Positions 1-8,267 of a DNA stretch of 64,000 nt are shown here, one piece after another. Under the pieces are notes generated by a model. That model was given only the letters and a program-made list of their open reading frames with translations, was not told the origin of the DNA and searched no databases. The DNA is from Candidatus Kuenenia hertensis. Its GTDB lineage: Bacteria; Planctomycetota; Brocadiia; Brocadiales; Brocadiaceae. The translations under genes and the position numbers were made by a program. Positions within the stretch are counted from its first letter, which is position 1. Every line of letters begins with the position of its first letter. The stretch spans positions 24,303 to 88,302 of the forward strand of contig SOET01000014.1 of the NCBI GenBank assembly GCA_021646465.1. The letters are read 5' to 3'.

Positions 1-1793
1 ATATAAAAATATTTTTCCCCCTCGACGATAAACGGTATATTATGTTCTTTTAAAGATTCAACGTAAGGCCGTATCTGTGTAAATGAACGTAAAAGCAAAG
101 CGATGTCTTTATATTTAAGTTTCGGAAGGGGGTTGTTTTCTGTCGTGTTATATATACTGCCGCCACATACATTATTTTTTATCCATTTTGCTATCCAATC
201 GGCTTCGGCCTCTCTGGCAGTTTCCGCATTTAGTTCTTCTCCATTTCCATCAGAAACACTTATAATTTCAACTCTTTGAAAATGGTCGGACGACGCACGG
301 CTTGCATGAATAGGTATATATTTGGGTTGTAAACCATGTTGTTCCGTAATTATTTTTTCACAAAAAAGGTCGTTTACTACGTTTACAATACCGGAATGGC
401 TCCTGAAATTTTCCTGCAGATTGAGCGGGGTTTCATTATCGCAAATTTGTTTCACAACATGTTCGTATGCCTCAATGTCCGCTCTTCGAAAGGAGTAAAT
501 AGATTGCTTGGGATCTCCAACGATAAAGAGTTTTCCTGGTTCAAGTTTTATATTATGTACGGTATTACTGTGATGGTTTATGTTTTCAGAAAGGAAAAGG
601 ATTATATCGTATTGTATGGGATCGGTATCTTGAAATTCATCTACAAGAATTGCCTTGTATTCATTTTTGAGTTTTGTTCTGACATAATGATAAGCATTGT
701 TTTGTAACAAATTTTTCGTAAGGGTAAGAAGCCCGTCAAATGAAACATATCCCTGAGACAGATAGATTTGTTGAAAAGTTTTGGCGAAAGGTAAGATAAG
801 ATGTAATAAAATCCTAATAAAAGACTCATCAACTCTTTGCAATTTTCGTAAAAGGATACGACATTTTTTAACAATGTTCTGAGCAATTGGTAAATCTTCT
901 TCATCCCAACCCGTTTTTGCCTTAGAGATTGCTTTTTCAAAGTCGTAGGTTATATTGTTTATGTAAATAATGCCATGGGACTTTAATATTTTAAAGATAT
1001 CGGAAAGTTCTTGCAGTTGTAATAAGAGTTTGTTATTTGATTTATTGCATTTTGGGATAATGGTATTGATGCTATCGTAATAGGGCGTTATTAATAAATG
1101 AATAAATGAGGATGAGTTGTCTGCTTCCTGTGTCAGCGTATCTAAAGGAATAGTAAAATCGGATAAATGTTTTGTAAGTGATTTAATTGAAGCAAGTTCT
1201 GTTCTTGCTAATACATTTTTCCATGTGTTCGAATTATTTGAGGTAAGCGACAATTCTCTATCCAGCCATTTAGCCCATTCCTTTTCAAAAAGATCTTCAA
1301 ATACGGAACCTTCATCAACGGCAAAACCAGGAGTTACCCCTGATTCTATAGGAAACATGCGTAAGACATATGCAGCAAAACTATGAATCGTGCATACCAT
1401 TGCCTTGTCCATATCTTCCAGAGATTGTAATGCCCGTCGTTCAATTTCGGTATAAGTCGTATGATACAATGTTTGCAAGTCATTAATAAATGCATCAACA
1501 TTTTCTTTCTCCTCTTGATTACAGGCGCCATTCATAGCTGCCGCTATTTTTTCCAGGTCCTCCATGAGGCGGATTTTCATTTCACTGGCTGCTTTTTCTG
1601 TAAATGTTAATGCGACAATTTTCCGAATAGGGCTTTCCTCAGCCTGGAGGCTTTTATGTGCCAATAGAAGGTGTAATATTCTTCGCACTAAAATGGTAGT
1701 TTTGCCTGTTCCCGCACCAGCGGTAAGTACGATGTTTTTATACTGTTCTGATACTGCTAACTCCCGTGTTTTAATGTCAATAGGTTCATGCAT
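1..1793 (-). CDS. AddA/UvrD-like ATP-dependent helicase-nuclease, N-terminal part (runs off window)
   Basis: An open frame of 597 codons starts at an ATG at 1793 and continues past base 1 of the window, so the C-terminal half is missing. Helicase superfamily 1 motifs are clear on translation: Walker A AGAGTGKTT at residues 25-33, ALTFTEKAA (motif Ia), LVDEFQDTDPIQ (motif II), GDPKQSIYSFRRAD (motif III) and LQENFRS (motif IV). The long insert between motifs Ia and II fits AddA or RecB-like recombination helicases better than the compact UvrD or Rep. Expected role is 3'-5' DNA unwinding in double-strand-break repair, with an AddB-like partner probably outside the window. Whether it ends in a nuclease domain cannot be seen. 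No strong ribosome-binding site is visible; AGG lies about 14 bases before the ATG. Confidence 0.85.
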   Translation of the reverse strand, partial: MHEPIDIKTRELAVSEQYKNIVLTAGAGTGKTTILVRRILHLLLAHKSLQAEESPIRKIVALTFTEKAASEMKIRLMEDLEKIAAAMNGACNQEEKENVDAFINDLQTLYHTTYTEIERRALQSLEDMDKAMVCTIHSFAAYVLRMFPIESGVTPGFAVDEGSVFEDLFEKEWAKWLDRELSLTSNNSNTWKNVLARTELASIKSLTKHLSDFTIPLDTLTQEADNSSSFIHLLITPYYDSINTIIPKCNKSNNKLLLQLQELSDIFKILKSHGIIYINNITYDFEKAISKAKTGWDEEDLPIAQNIVKKCRILLRKLQRVDESFIRILLHLILPFAKTFQQIYLSQGYVSFDGLLTLTKNLLQNNAYHYVRTKLKNEYKAILVDEFQDTDPIQYDIILFLSENINHHSNTVHNIKLEPGKLFIVGDPKQSIYSFRRADIEAYEHVVKQICDNETPLNLQENFRSHSGIVNVVNDLFCEKIITEQHGLQPKYIPIHASRASSDHFQRVEIISVSDGNGEELNAETAREAEADWIAKWIKNNVCGGSIYNTTENNPLPKLKYKDIALLLRSFTQIRPYVESLKEHNIPFIVEGEKYFY

Positions 1794-1901
1794 TATCTGA
1801 TTTGCCTAAAAGAATTATGAAACAATATTAAGTAGATTGGATTTCTTAAAATGGTATAATAGTTAATTAAATGTTTAGAAATTTCAATCTTGCAGAGAAG
1901 G

Positions 1902-2411
1902 TGCATTCCCGATTTTTTGTAAAAGTATATTAATTTGTAACTATTCAGCGTAATTTATCAAACTACCTGGGGTGCAAAGCGCAACTCGTTCCCAAACTCC
2001 AGTTTGGGAACGCAACTGCAATGGAAACTCTGTTTCCCGTGAGGGTTTTGATTTAACAAATTATTTAAATTACAAACTATTTGAATCCGATAATTTTATT
2101 TCCTATCTGTCAATATACAGGCGAGAAACCGGAGTTTCTCGAACAAATGCATTCCCAAACTGGAGTTTGGGAACGAGCCGTGTAACATTTACGCTGAATA
2201 GTTACATTAATTTAAGGTTTGGTCAGGCAAAACAGATTTATCAATCCAGTCCTCCCCCTATCCCCCTCCGGAGGGGGACAAAGGGGGAGGACTGGATGAA
2301 TGTGGGTCTGCTTCGTCCATTCGGCAAAGTTTACGCTGAGCATACGAAGCCCTCAGGACAGGCTTTAACCCATCCTAAATATTAAGCTTTTTACAAAAAA
2401 TCGGGAATGCA
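1902..2411. repeat. Family A inverted-repeat element, copy A1 (interrupted)
   Basis: The ends are inverted copies of GCATTCCCGATTTTTTGTAA, at 1903-1924 and 2391-2410. The inside matches copy A3 at 23685-23943 closely: the same TTTGGTCAG tract, the same CCTCCCCC/GGGGGAGG palindrome and the same stretch of degenerate sequence. It carries no transposase, so it is a MITE-like or REP-like element. A different element (B1, 1937-2205) has inserted into it. A 137-codon open frame crossing this stretch is not a gene. Confidence 0.8.
1937..2205. mobile_element. Family B MITE-like element B1 inserted in A1, with 8-bp target duplication
   Basis: The 269-bp element has 17-bp perfect terminal inverted repeats GTAACTATTCAGCGTAA. 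It is flanked on both sides by ATTAATTT (1929-1936 and 2206-2213). The uninterrupted copy A3 near 23710 has this octamer only once at the same place, which gives the empty site. Inside are hairpins built on TTCCCAAACTCCAGTTTGGGAA. There is no coding capacity, so movement would need a transposase in trans. Confidence 0.85.
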
Positions 2412-2415
2412 CCCG

Positions 2416-2445
2416 TGTAGAGATACATTGCAATGCGTCTCTACA
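2416..2445. repeat. Palindrome TGTAGAGA...TCTCTACA
   Basis: A near-perfect inverted repeat that begins TGTAG and ends CTACA. Close relatives lie at 20816-20845 and 52175-52204, and versions with the same outer bases but different arms at 3298-3327 and 39403-39432. No T-run follows, so it is not a typical terminator. Confidence 0.6.
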
Positions 2446-2580
2446 TGACTCGTAGAGAAAGCGAAGCGCATTGCCACTACATGTAAAGAATTTAAACCGT
2501 CTAAAAGTAAAACACCATTAACTATCAATCGTTTCCTGGCATTATTTCATTATAAAATATAACCTGATACCGAGGAAAGA

Positions 2581-3207
2581 GTGTATTTGAGTATTTTAAA
2601 TAATATTTTTTTCCTGATCTTGAAGATTGTTGGCATTATTTTGTTGAAGTTAATCTTTCGAATAGAATCGGTAAACAGGGATTATATACCTCGTACCGGC
2701 CCGCTTATTGTTGCGGCAAATCATTTCAGTTATTTGGACCCAATTGTGCTTCAGACAATATTTCCGAGGCGTATTTCATTTTTAATGACCGAGATATATT
2801 ATGAAGGGAAGTTAAACTGGCTTTTCAAGTTGTTACATTGTATTTGTGTGCGACAAAATGGACCAAATACTGCTTCTATAAGAGATGGGTTAAAGGTGCT
2901 TAAAAAAAATGGTGTTTTGGGGATTTTCCCGGAAGGAGGCGTAAGTAAAGAAGGAATATTACAAGCAGGAAATCCAGGTATAGGTTTTTTCGTACTCAAA
3001 AGTGATGCCAGGGTTGTGCCTGCATTTATAATGGGTACTCATGAGGCATTGCCAAAAGGAGCAAAAATTCCCAAAATAACAAAAATTAAAATAAACTTTG
3101 GATTGCCAATTGATTTTAAGAATGTGGGCATTGGTAAAAATGACAGAGAAAAAATTGTTCAGATTACCAATAAAATTATGAAAGAAATTAAAAAGTTGTC
3201 GCTGTAG
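2581..3207 (+). CDS. 1-acyl-sn-glycerol-3-phosphate acyltransferase family (PlsC-like)
   Basis: Encodes 208 residues with a GTG start preceded by GAGGAAA. The PlsC/LPLAT signature is present: an N-terminal hydrophobic segment (residues about 5-25), the HX4D catalytic motif in NHFSYLD near residue 48, and FPEGG near residue 120, which binds the glycerol phosphate. Expected reaction is acyl transfer to lysophosphatidic acid at the inner membrane. The length is normal for the family. It stands alone, between repeat elements and a terminator hairpin. The exact substrate, including any link to ladderane lipids, cannot be inferred from the sequence. Confidence 0.85.
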   Translation: MYLSILNNIFFLILKIVGIILLKLIFRIESVNRDYIPRTGPLIVAANHFSYLDPIVLQTIFPRRISFLMTEIYYEGKLNWLFKLLHCICVRQNGPNTASIRDGLKVLKKNGVLGIFPEGGVSKEGILQAGNPGIGFFVLKSDARVVPAFIMGTHEALPKGAKIPKITKIKINFGLPIDFKNVGIGKNDREKIVQITNKIMKEIKKLSL

Positions 3208-3236
3208 TAAATTATTTGCATAAAAACATCTAAAAG

Positions 3237-3275
3237 AAAAAGGGGTATTTCATTTTAAATGAAATACCCCTTTAT
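3237..3275 (+). terminator. Rho-independent terminator after the acyltransferase gene
   Basis: A 14-base stem, AGGGGTATTTCATT paired with AATGAAATACCCCT, with a loop of about 3 bases, an A-run before and TTTATTT after. It lies 30 bp after the plus-strand stop and can also serve the opposite strand. Confidence 0.85.
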
Positions 3276-3297
3276 TTAATGTTAAGGAATTTCAAAC

Positions 3298-3327
3298 TGT
3301 AGAGGCAATTCATGAATTGCCTCTACA
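3298..3327. repeat. Family E palindrome (TAAGGAATTTCAA + TGTAG...CTACA)
   Basis: TGTAGAGGCAATTC and its complement meet head to head. It follows TAAGGAATTTCAAACT, the same lead-in found before the palindrome at 39403-39432, while the arms differ between the two. Both lie just past the 3' end of a gene for a secreted protein with the shared lysine-rich C-terminal domain. Confidence 0.6.
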
Positions 3328-3349
3328 TATATACGTATAAGGTAAGTAA

Positions 3350-5140
3350 TTATTCCTTAACTTTTACCTTTATCTTTTCCTTCTTGCCATTGGCTTTTAC
3401 AGTAATCTTGGCTTTACCTTTCGCATTAGCAGTAACGGTAAAAGATGCCTGGCCTTCTTCATCCGAAGTTAATTTGTCCTGTGAAAGAGAAACACGCCGT
3501 TTTCCGCTCTTATTAAGTTTAATCGTAATACTTTCCCCTTCAACCAGACAATCATCTTCTCCGGTTAATGTTATTGTCACTTCTTCGCTATCTCCGACTG
3601 TGAGTTTATTCAACTTTCTGGGGTCTGCCTCAATGTCTTCTGTTTCACAATCTTCAGTTCCGCCGCCAGCAGTGCCGCCCAGATTTAAATCAATTGTTTT
3701 TGGAGATGTGCTGTTCCTTGTGGTACCATCGCCCAATTGACCTTCATCATTTAATCCCCAAACATATACTTTGCCATTTGAATCAACAGCAAGGCTGTGA
3801 TATTCGCCTGCGGCAACGTATACGATATCCTTCAATCCGGAAACGTCAAGTGGCTCAGAACTGCTTCTTCTGGAACCGTCTCCCAGTTGTCCTTCATCGT
3901 TTAATCCCCATGACTTAACTTTACCATTTCGTATGGCAAGGCTATGGTCACTTCCACATGCAATGGCGGAAATCTTTGTGAGGTTTGTGACTTCTACTGG
4001 GGTAGTACTGTTGGCGTTGGTACCATCACCTAACTGACCTTCGTCATTAAGCCCCCATGCCCACACCTTTCCGTCAATATCAAGCGCAAGACTGAATGAA
4101 GTGCCTCCACAAACAGCATCAATATTAGTCAAATTTTGAATCTGTACAGGGTTTACAACTGGAATACCAGCGCTCTTTTCTCCATTGCCAATCTGTCCTT
4201 CATCATTAATTCCCCAGGCGTAAACGAACCCGTCTTCAGTTACCGCCAGACTATGAGCTTCTCCTGCTGAGATTCCCTTTATGGCTGGCAAACCAATTAT
4301 TTTGGTAGGAGTGCTGCTTCCTTCATCTGTTCCGTTTCCAAGCTGTCCATCACTATTAGCGCCCCATGTATAAACTGAACCGTCTGATGCCAATGCCATG
4401 CAGTGTTCACCACCTGCGGAAATGGCAATTATATCAGTAAGATTTTGTATCTGAAGTGGTACATTACTGTTGTCGGCTTCTGTTGCACCGCCGAGTTGTC
4501 CGTCTCCATTATAACCCCACGCCCAGACACGACCGTTTGAGTCGAGCGCCATACTATGATCACCACCGCAATCCACGGCAGTTATAATGGTAAGTTCATT
4601 CATTTGAACAGCAACTGGTATTGTTTGACTATCATTTGTACCATCTCCCAACTGTCCGTCTTCGTTATATCCCCATGCCCATAATTTGCCATCGGAATCT
4701 AATGCAATAGTATGAGTCCACCCACCTGATATTTGCGGATTTACGATGCCGGGTGTCGGTTCTGGTTGTGGTCTTGTTCCCGTTGGCTGTGGCCGTGGAG
4801 TAAATCCTGGGAAAGGAGGAGGAGTGCCCGTTGGCTGTGGCTGTGGAGAAAAACCTGGCTGAGGCTGAGTGCCCGTTGGCTGTGGCCGTGGAGAAAAACC
4901 CGGCTGAGGCTGAGTGCCCGTTGGCTGTGGCTGTGGAGAAAAACCTGGCTGAGGCTGAGTGCCCGTTGGCTGTGGTCGTGGAGAAAAACCTGGTTGAGGC
5001 TGCGTGCCTGTTGGTTGTGGTCGTGGTGTTGCTCCTGGTGGGATTTGGCCATAAGCGAGCTGATCACTTACGTAAAAAAATGTCATTGTAAAAAGTAAAA
5101 CAGATACTAATGGTAAACCCAAAAACCGCTTTTTAATCAT
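3350..5140 (-). CDS. Secreted RCC1-repeat protein with PT/PQ-rich linker and C-terminal Ig-like domain
   Basis: The chosen start is ATG 5140 (MIKKRFLG), because AAAGGGG lies just upstream; an ATG 12 codons earlier lacks this. It opens with a signal peptide (residues about 1-32). A low-complexity linker follows, in which a unit like PQPTGTQPQPGFSP repeats about six times. Then come about seven RCC1 blades (residues about 135-490) with the repeated W-A-W-G and N-x-D-G-Q-L-G-D-G signatures, suggesting a beta-propeller. The last 90 residues, after a Cys-containing DCETED, are a lysine-rich beta domain also found at the ends of the proteins at 34596-36077 and 39467-42781. Bacterial RCC1 proteins bind proteins or lipids; the ligand here is unknown. 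The role is probably cell-surface or periplasmic. Confidence 0.8.
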   Translation of the reverse strand: MIKKRFLGLPLVSVLLFTMTFFYVSDQLAYGQIPPGATPRPQPTGTQPQPGFSPRPQPTGTQPQPGFSPQPQPTGTQPQPGFSPRPQPTGTQPQPGFSPQPQPTGTPPPFPGFTPRPQPTGTRPQPEPTPGIVNPQISGGWTHTIALDSDGKLWAWGYNEDGQLGDGTNDSQTIPVAVQMNELTIITAVDCGGDHSMALDSNGRVWAWGYNGDGQLGGATEADNSNVPLQIQNLTDIIAISAGGEHCMALASDGSVYTWGANSDGQLGNGTDEGSSTPTKIIGLPAIKGISAGEAHSLAVTEDGFVYAWGINDEGQIGNGEKSAGIPVVNPVQIQNLTNIDAVCGGTSFSLALDIDGKVWAWGLNDEGQLGDGTNANSTTPVEVTNLTKISAIACGSDHSLAIRNGKVKSWGLNDEGQLGDGSRRSSSEPLDVSGLKDIVYVAAGEYHSLAVDSNGKVYVWGLNDEGQLGDGTTRNSTSPKTIDLNLGGTAGGGTEDCETEDIEADPRKLNKLTVGDSEEVTITLTGEDDCLVEGESITIKLNKSGKRRVSLSQDKLTSDEEGQASFTVTANAKGKAKITVKANGKKEKIKVKVKE

Positions 5141-5599
5141 TAAATACCCCTTTCTTTTATGATAAACCGGAAACAAAATAAAATATCCATATAATCAGTG
5201 GTTAATACTTTCTTTCTCCTTTCTTCTAATAAAACCCCGATATGTTGTTATGCATAGAAAACTTTATTATTTATGAAATCAGAAGCAATGACGCACATCA
5301 TATAAAATTCGCGCTAACTTATCAAATAAAAGGACTTATGTCAAGTAATTTACCAATGCTGCCGTTTTTTTTACTATTTAAAATCAGGCATAACTATTTT
5401 ACCGTACGATTGTACAATGAAATGTGATAAATATCACTTTTTTGAATATATACTCAACAGGTTCACAATTTGTGATTTATGGGCAAAATCGTACAAATTC
5501 AACACGAACAAACAGAGTTTGTTCGTGCCACCCTATTATCAATTTTAAATGCACATTTTATGAGCATCATGAGTATAATTTTTCTTATAAACAAACTGC
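5141..5599. other. Intergenic region, promoter side of the RCC1 gene
   Basis: No convincing gene. A perfect 11-bp stem CACGAACAAAC/GTTTGTTCGTG with a 3-base loop lies near 5502-5526, about 75 bp past the end of the methyltransferase gene. It could end that transcript although no T-run follows. The rest is AT-rich and presumably contains the promoter of the RCC1 gene. Confidence 0.5.
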
Positions 5600-6619
5600 T
5601 TACCCGGGAATTACATGTTCTTTTTTACCTACAATTAATGATGAATTTGATTGCAGGTCGGTTCGTGTGATTCTATGAAAACCGGTGGTGTCAAGCCATG
5701 AACGATACTCAGTTTCACTATAGGATGCACCTTCCTGCGTGCCGATGAGCATGTTAAGGCTGAAAAGTGCGGCAAATTGTGGATGTGTTTTTGTTTCATC
5801 AAGAACAAATTCATGAATGATTAATGTCCCCTCATTTTGTAGTGCCTTCCAACATTTTTTGAGTATTTTAATATTGTTTTCTGGATTGTATATATGTAAG
5901 AGATTGGAAACAAGAATCGTATCATAACAATTGCTGCCAAAATCATCTTCCAGACAGTTTCCGATTTGCACCTTTATCCTTTCCTGCAACCCTGAGGACT
6001 GAATAAACCCATGCGTTAATTTTGTTACGTGTTCCAGGTCAAAAATGACAGTATGCAATTCAGGGTATTTTTTTACAAATTCGATTGAATAAGTGCCGGG
6101 GCCTCCGGCAAGATCAAGCATGTTTCTGGGATTTTCTAAACATATTGCCGTACATATATCTTGTGCTTTTACCGACGCAATATTGTGCATTGCGGTAATA
6201 AAGTCTTTTAAGTCGTGCGGGTCTACATCTTCCGGTAAATCTTTTAATACTACCGCCTCTCCTGTTTTTACCGTGTGGGACAGCATCTCCCAGTTTTCAG
6301 CGATGTTGTGAAAATGGTGAATGGCGTCTCCCAGGTAAAATGGTTTTCCTTTGGTGAGATAGTTGTTCGATATTTCAGAATTTTGATAATACTTTTCCTG
6401 TTTAGTAAGTAAGTCGAGTGAAACAAGTGCGTTGAGGATCTTTTCTGTTGCTTGTTCATTTGCATGAATAGTCCGCGCAAGTTCTTGTGCAGTTAAACAT
6501 TTATTATCAAGGGTTGTAAAAATGTCTAATTCTATTGCGGTAAATATTACTTGTGATTTCCAGTAGGCAGAAGTGAGTTGAATCAGATATTCGTATTGTA
6601 AATAATTTATTCCATTCAT
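5600..6619 (-). CDS. SAM-dependent methyltransferase, O-methyltransferase (dimerisation-domain) type
   Basis: Encodes 339 residues. The N-terminal half (about 10-100) is the winged-helix dimerisation domain of the hydroxyindole/caffeate O-methyltransferase group. The C-terminal half is a Rossmann methyltransferase with the SAM-binding loop DLAGGPGTYS near residue 167 and the later motif LVSNLLHIY. It follows the radical SAM gene by 42 bp on the same strand, so the two are probably one operon and one pathway. Methylation of a small molecule is expected; the substrate is unknown. Gene pairs of this type occur in natural-product and porphyrin-like pathways, but nothing here decides between them. 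Confidence 0.8.
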   Translation of the reverse strand: MNGINYLQYEYLIQLTSAYWKSQVIFTAIELDIFTTLDNKCLTAQELARTIHANEQATEKILNALVSLDLLTKQEKYYQNSEISNNYLTKGKPFYLGDAIHHFHNIAENWEMLSHTVKTGEAVVLKDLPEDVDPHDLKDFITAMHNIASVKAQDICTAICLENPRNMLDLAGGPGTYSIEFVKKYPELHTVIFDLEHVTKLTHGFIQSSGLQERIKVQIGNCLEDDFGSNCYDTILVSNLLHIYNPENNIKILKKCWKALQNEGTLIIHEFVLDETKTHPQFAALFSLNMLIGTQEGASYSETEYRSWLDTTGFHRITRTDLQSNSSLIVGKKEHVIPG

Positions 6620-6661
6620 CAGATGTCCTCGCAGTAAATGCAGTATGTGTTTTTTGTGAAT

Positions 6662-8227
6662 TTATGTCTTTTTCGTTTCATGTAAGGAATGTGTATTTAA
6701 TAGTAATAATTTGACATTGTTTATTATTTCCGTGTGAGTGGAGTGCAAACAGTCACTATTGGGAACAATGGAGGTATTTTCAAATTCACGCAGGATATCA
6801 TCAACCGCATTGATCAAAGTGCTATTTAATTCTTTCAATATCGGAGAATGTAAATAGAGATCCGGCAACATTGTATCGCATTCAACAATTTGAGGCAGAA
6901 GGGATAAAATATCTTTGCATATATTAGTAATAATTGTTGAAAAAGCATTCGCAAATGCATCATTTATTGTATACACGACTTCATACGGTGAAAATGAGTT
7001 ATCCGCCTGTAACTGTGAATGCATTACTGATCGATATTCCGGTGTTCCCTGGAAAATTGTTTGCCTGTGATGGAGTAAATGGGCAGTGACTGCCGGAGAA
7101 GTCATAATGCCTGTTTCCTTCAAAAATTCAAAATTATTGCGTATGCTTTGCAGTGTAGAGTGTGGTTCAAACATAATAAAACCAAATGTCGGCTCTATTC
7201 CGTAGTTTCTTAACAAATGAATGGCCTTTTTATTTTCCTCAGAAGTTGTGTGTTTTTTAAATCGTTTTAACGAATTGTTATCACCACTTTCCAGTCCAAG
7301 AAATACGTTGGTAAGCCCTGCCATTACCAGTTTTGCTATCGTTTTTTCTTCAATATCGTTGACACGGCACTCAAAGCCGAAGCGGATATTTAAATCGTTT
7401 GCAAGAATAAGGTCTGCGAATGTAGTTGCACGTTCCATTCCATGCTTTCCGGGCCCAAAGAAGTTAGCGTCTGAAAAATAAAAATTATTCAATGAGAATT
7501 TTTTGTTTAGTGTATATATTTCTTCAAAGATGCTGTTAGCGCTCCTGCCGCGCCAGGTATTTGCCTGTCCGTAAAAAGGATTAAGATAGCAGAACGTACA
7601 ATGGCCGTAGCAACCGCGGCTTCCAAGTATATAGGTGGCAATGTCTTTCTGCCGGTATACATCGATATCATATCGTTCCGGAAAGGGGAGTGTGTCAAGG
7701 TTCTGAATGGGCGAGCGCGGGCAAAAAACAATGTTGCCGTTTTCTTCCCGAAATGCTAACCCGGTAATATTCTTTGATAATAAAGGAGTATTTTCGGCCA
7801 GTACAGATTTTGCCAGTTCAGTTACGGTAAATTCAGGTTCTCCTACGGTAACAGAGTCTATAAAGTGGTATTTCGGGAGGAGTTCTTTGTAGGCAAATGT
7901 CGGATAATATCCATAAAGATTGATGTGGGTACAGTGATTGTTTAATTTTAAAAATGAAAGCATATCAAAGATGTTTTTTGTATCGTTCCACAAATAAACA
8001 ACATGGACACAGAGAAGGGAGTAATTCTTCTTTGAAATGTTTGCTATTGTTTGTTCAAATGACCAGTTGTGAAGATGCGCGTTAATAATATCCGCATTTA
8101 TGGTATGCTTTTTTAGTACGGCTGCTATATAGCCTGTAAAAAGACAGGAGCTTAACGGTGCGTTTACAACGTCTTCAAATCGCTCTTTATTTTTTGGCCG
8201 GGGTGGTTCGAGGAGAATTACGGACAA
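6662..8227 (-). CDS. Radical SAM protein with N-terminal cobalamin-binding-like domain
   Basis: Encodes 521 residues. Residues about 1-160 resemble the B12-binding-like fold placed before the radical SAM core in BchE-type enzymes. No DxHxxG motif is visible there, so real cobalamin binding is doubtful. The 4Fe-4S motif CX3CX2C (CYGHCTFC) is at about residues 205-212. It is followed by the usual barrel motifs, such as the FGFECRVND and LGLESG stretches. The C-terminal 120 residues are helical and not recognised. It begins 40 bp after thiC and ends 42 bp before the methyltransferase. The reaction is unknown; anaerobic methylation, ring formation or peptide maturation are all possible. Confidence 0.8.
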   Translation of the reverse strand: MSVILLEPPRPKNKERFEDVVNAPLSSCLFTGYIAAVLKKHTINADIINAHLHNWSFEQTIANISKKNYSLLCVHVVYLWNDTKNIFDMLSFLKLNNHCTHINLYGYYPTFAYKELLPKYHFIDSVTVGEPEFTVTELAKSVLAENTPLLSKNITGLAFREENGNIVFCPRSPIQNLDTLPFPERYDIDVYRQKDIATYILGSRGCYGHCTFCYLNPFYGQANTWRGRSANSIFEEIYTLNKKFSLNNFYFSDANFFGPGKHGMERATTFADLILANDLNIRFGFECRVNDIEEKTIAKLVMAGLTNVFLGLESGDNNSLKRFKKHTTSEENKKAIHLLRNYGIEPTFGFIMFEPHSTLQSIRNNFEFLKETGIMTSPAVTAHLLHHRQTIFQGTPEYRSVMHSQLQADNSFSPYEVVYTINDAFANAFSTIITNICKDILSLLPQIVECDTMLPDLYLHSPILKELNSTLINAVDDILREFENTSIVPNSDCLHSTHTEIINNVKLLLLNTHSLHETKKT

Positions 8228-8267
8228 CGTACCGTCCTTTTACGATAAAAAAATAACAATAGCATTA

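Noticed and set aside
1972..2385. Plus-strand open frame of 137 codons across the A1/B1 elements
   Set aside because: It lies wholly in repeat DNA made of palindromes, has no ribosome-binding site and no protein-like pattern.
4750..5030. Tandem repeats here and at 10130-10480 as CRISPR arrays
   Set aside because: They code for protein repeats, have no unique spacers of regular length, and no cas genes are in the window.
4733..5098. Open frames opposite and beside the PT/PQ-rich part of the RCC1 gene
   Set aside because: Low-complexity DNA gives open frames in several phases; only the minus frame has a signal peptide and RCC1 domains.
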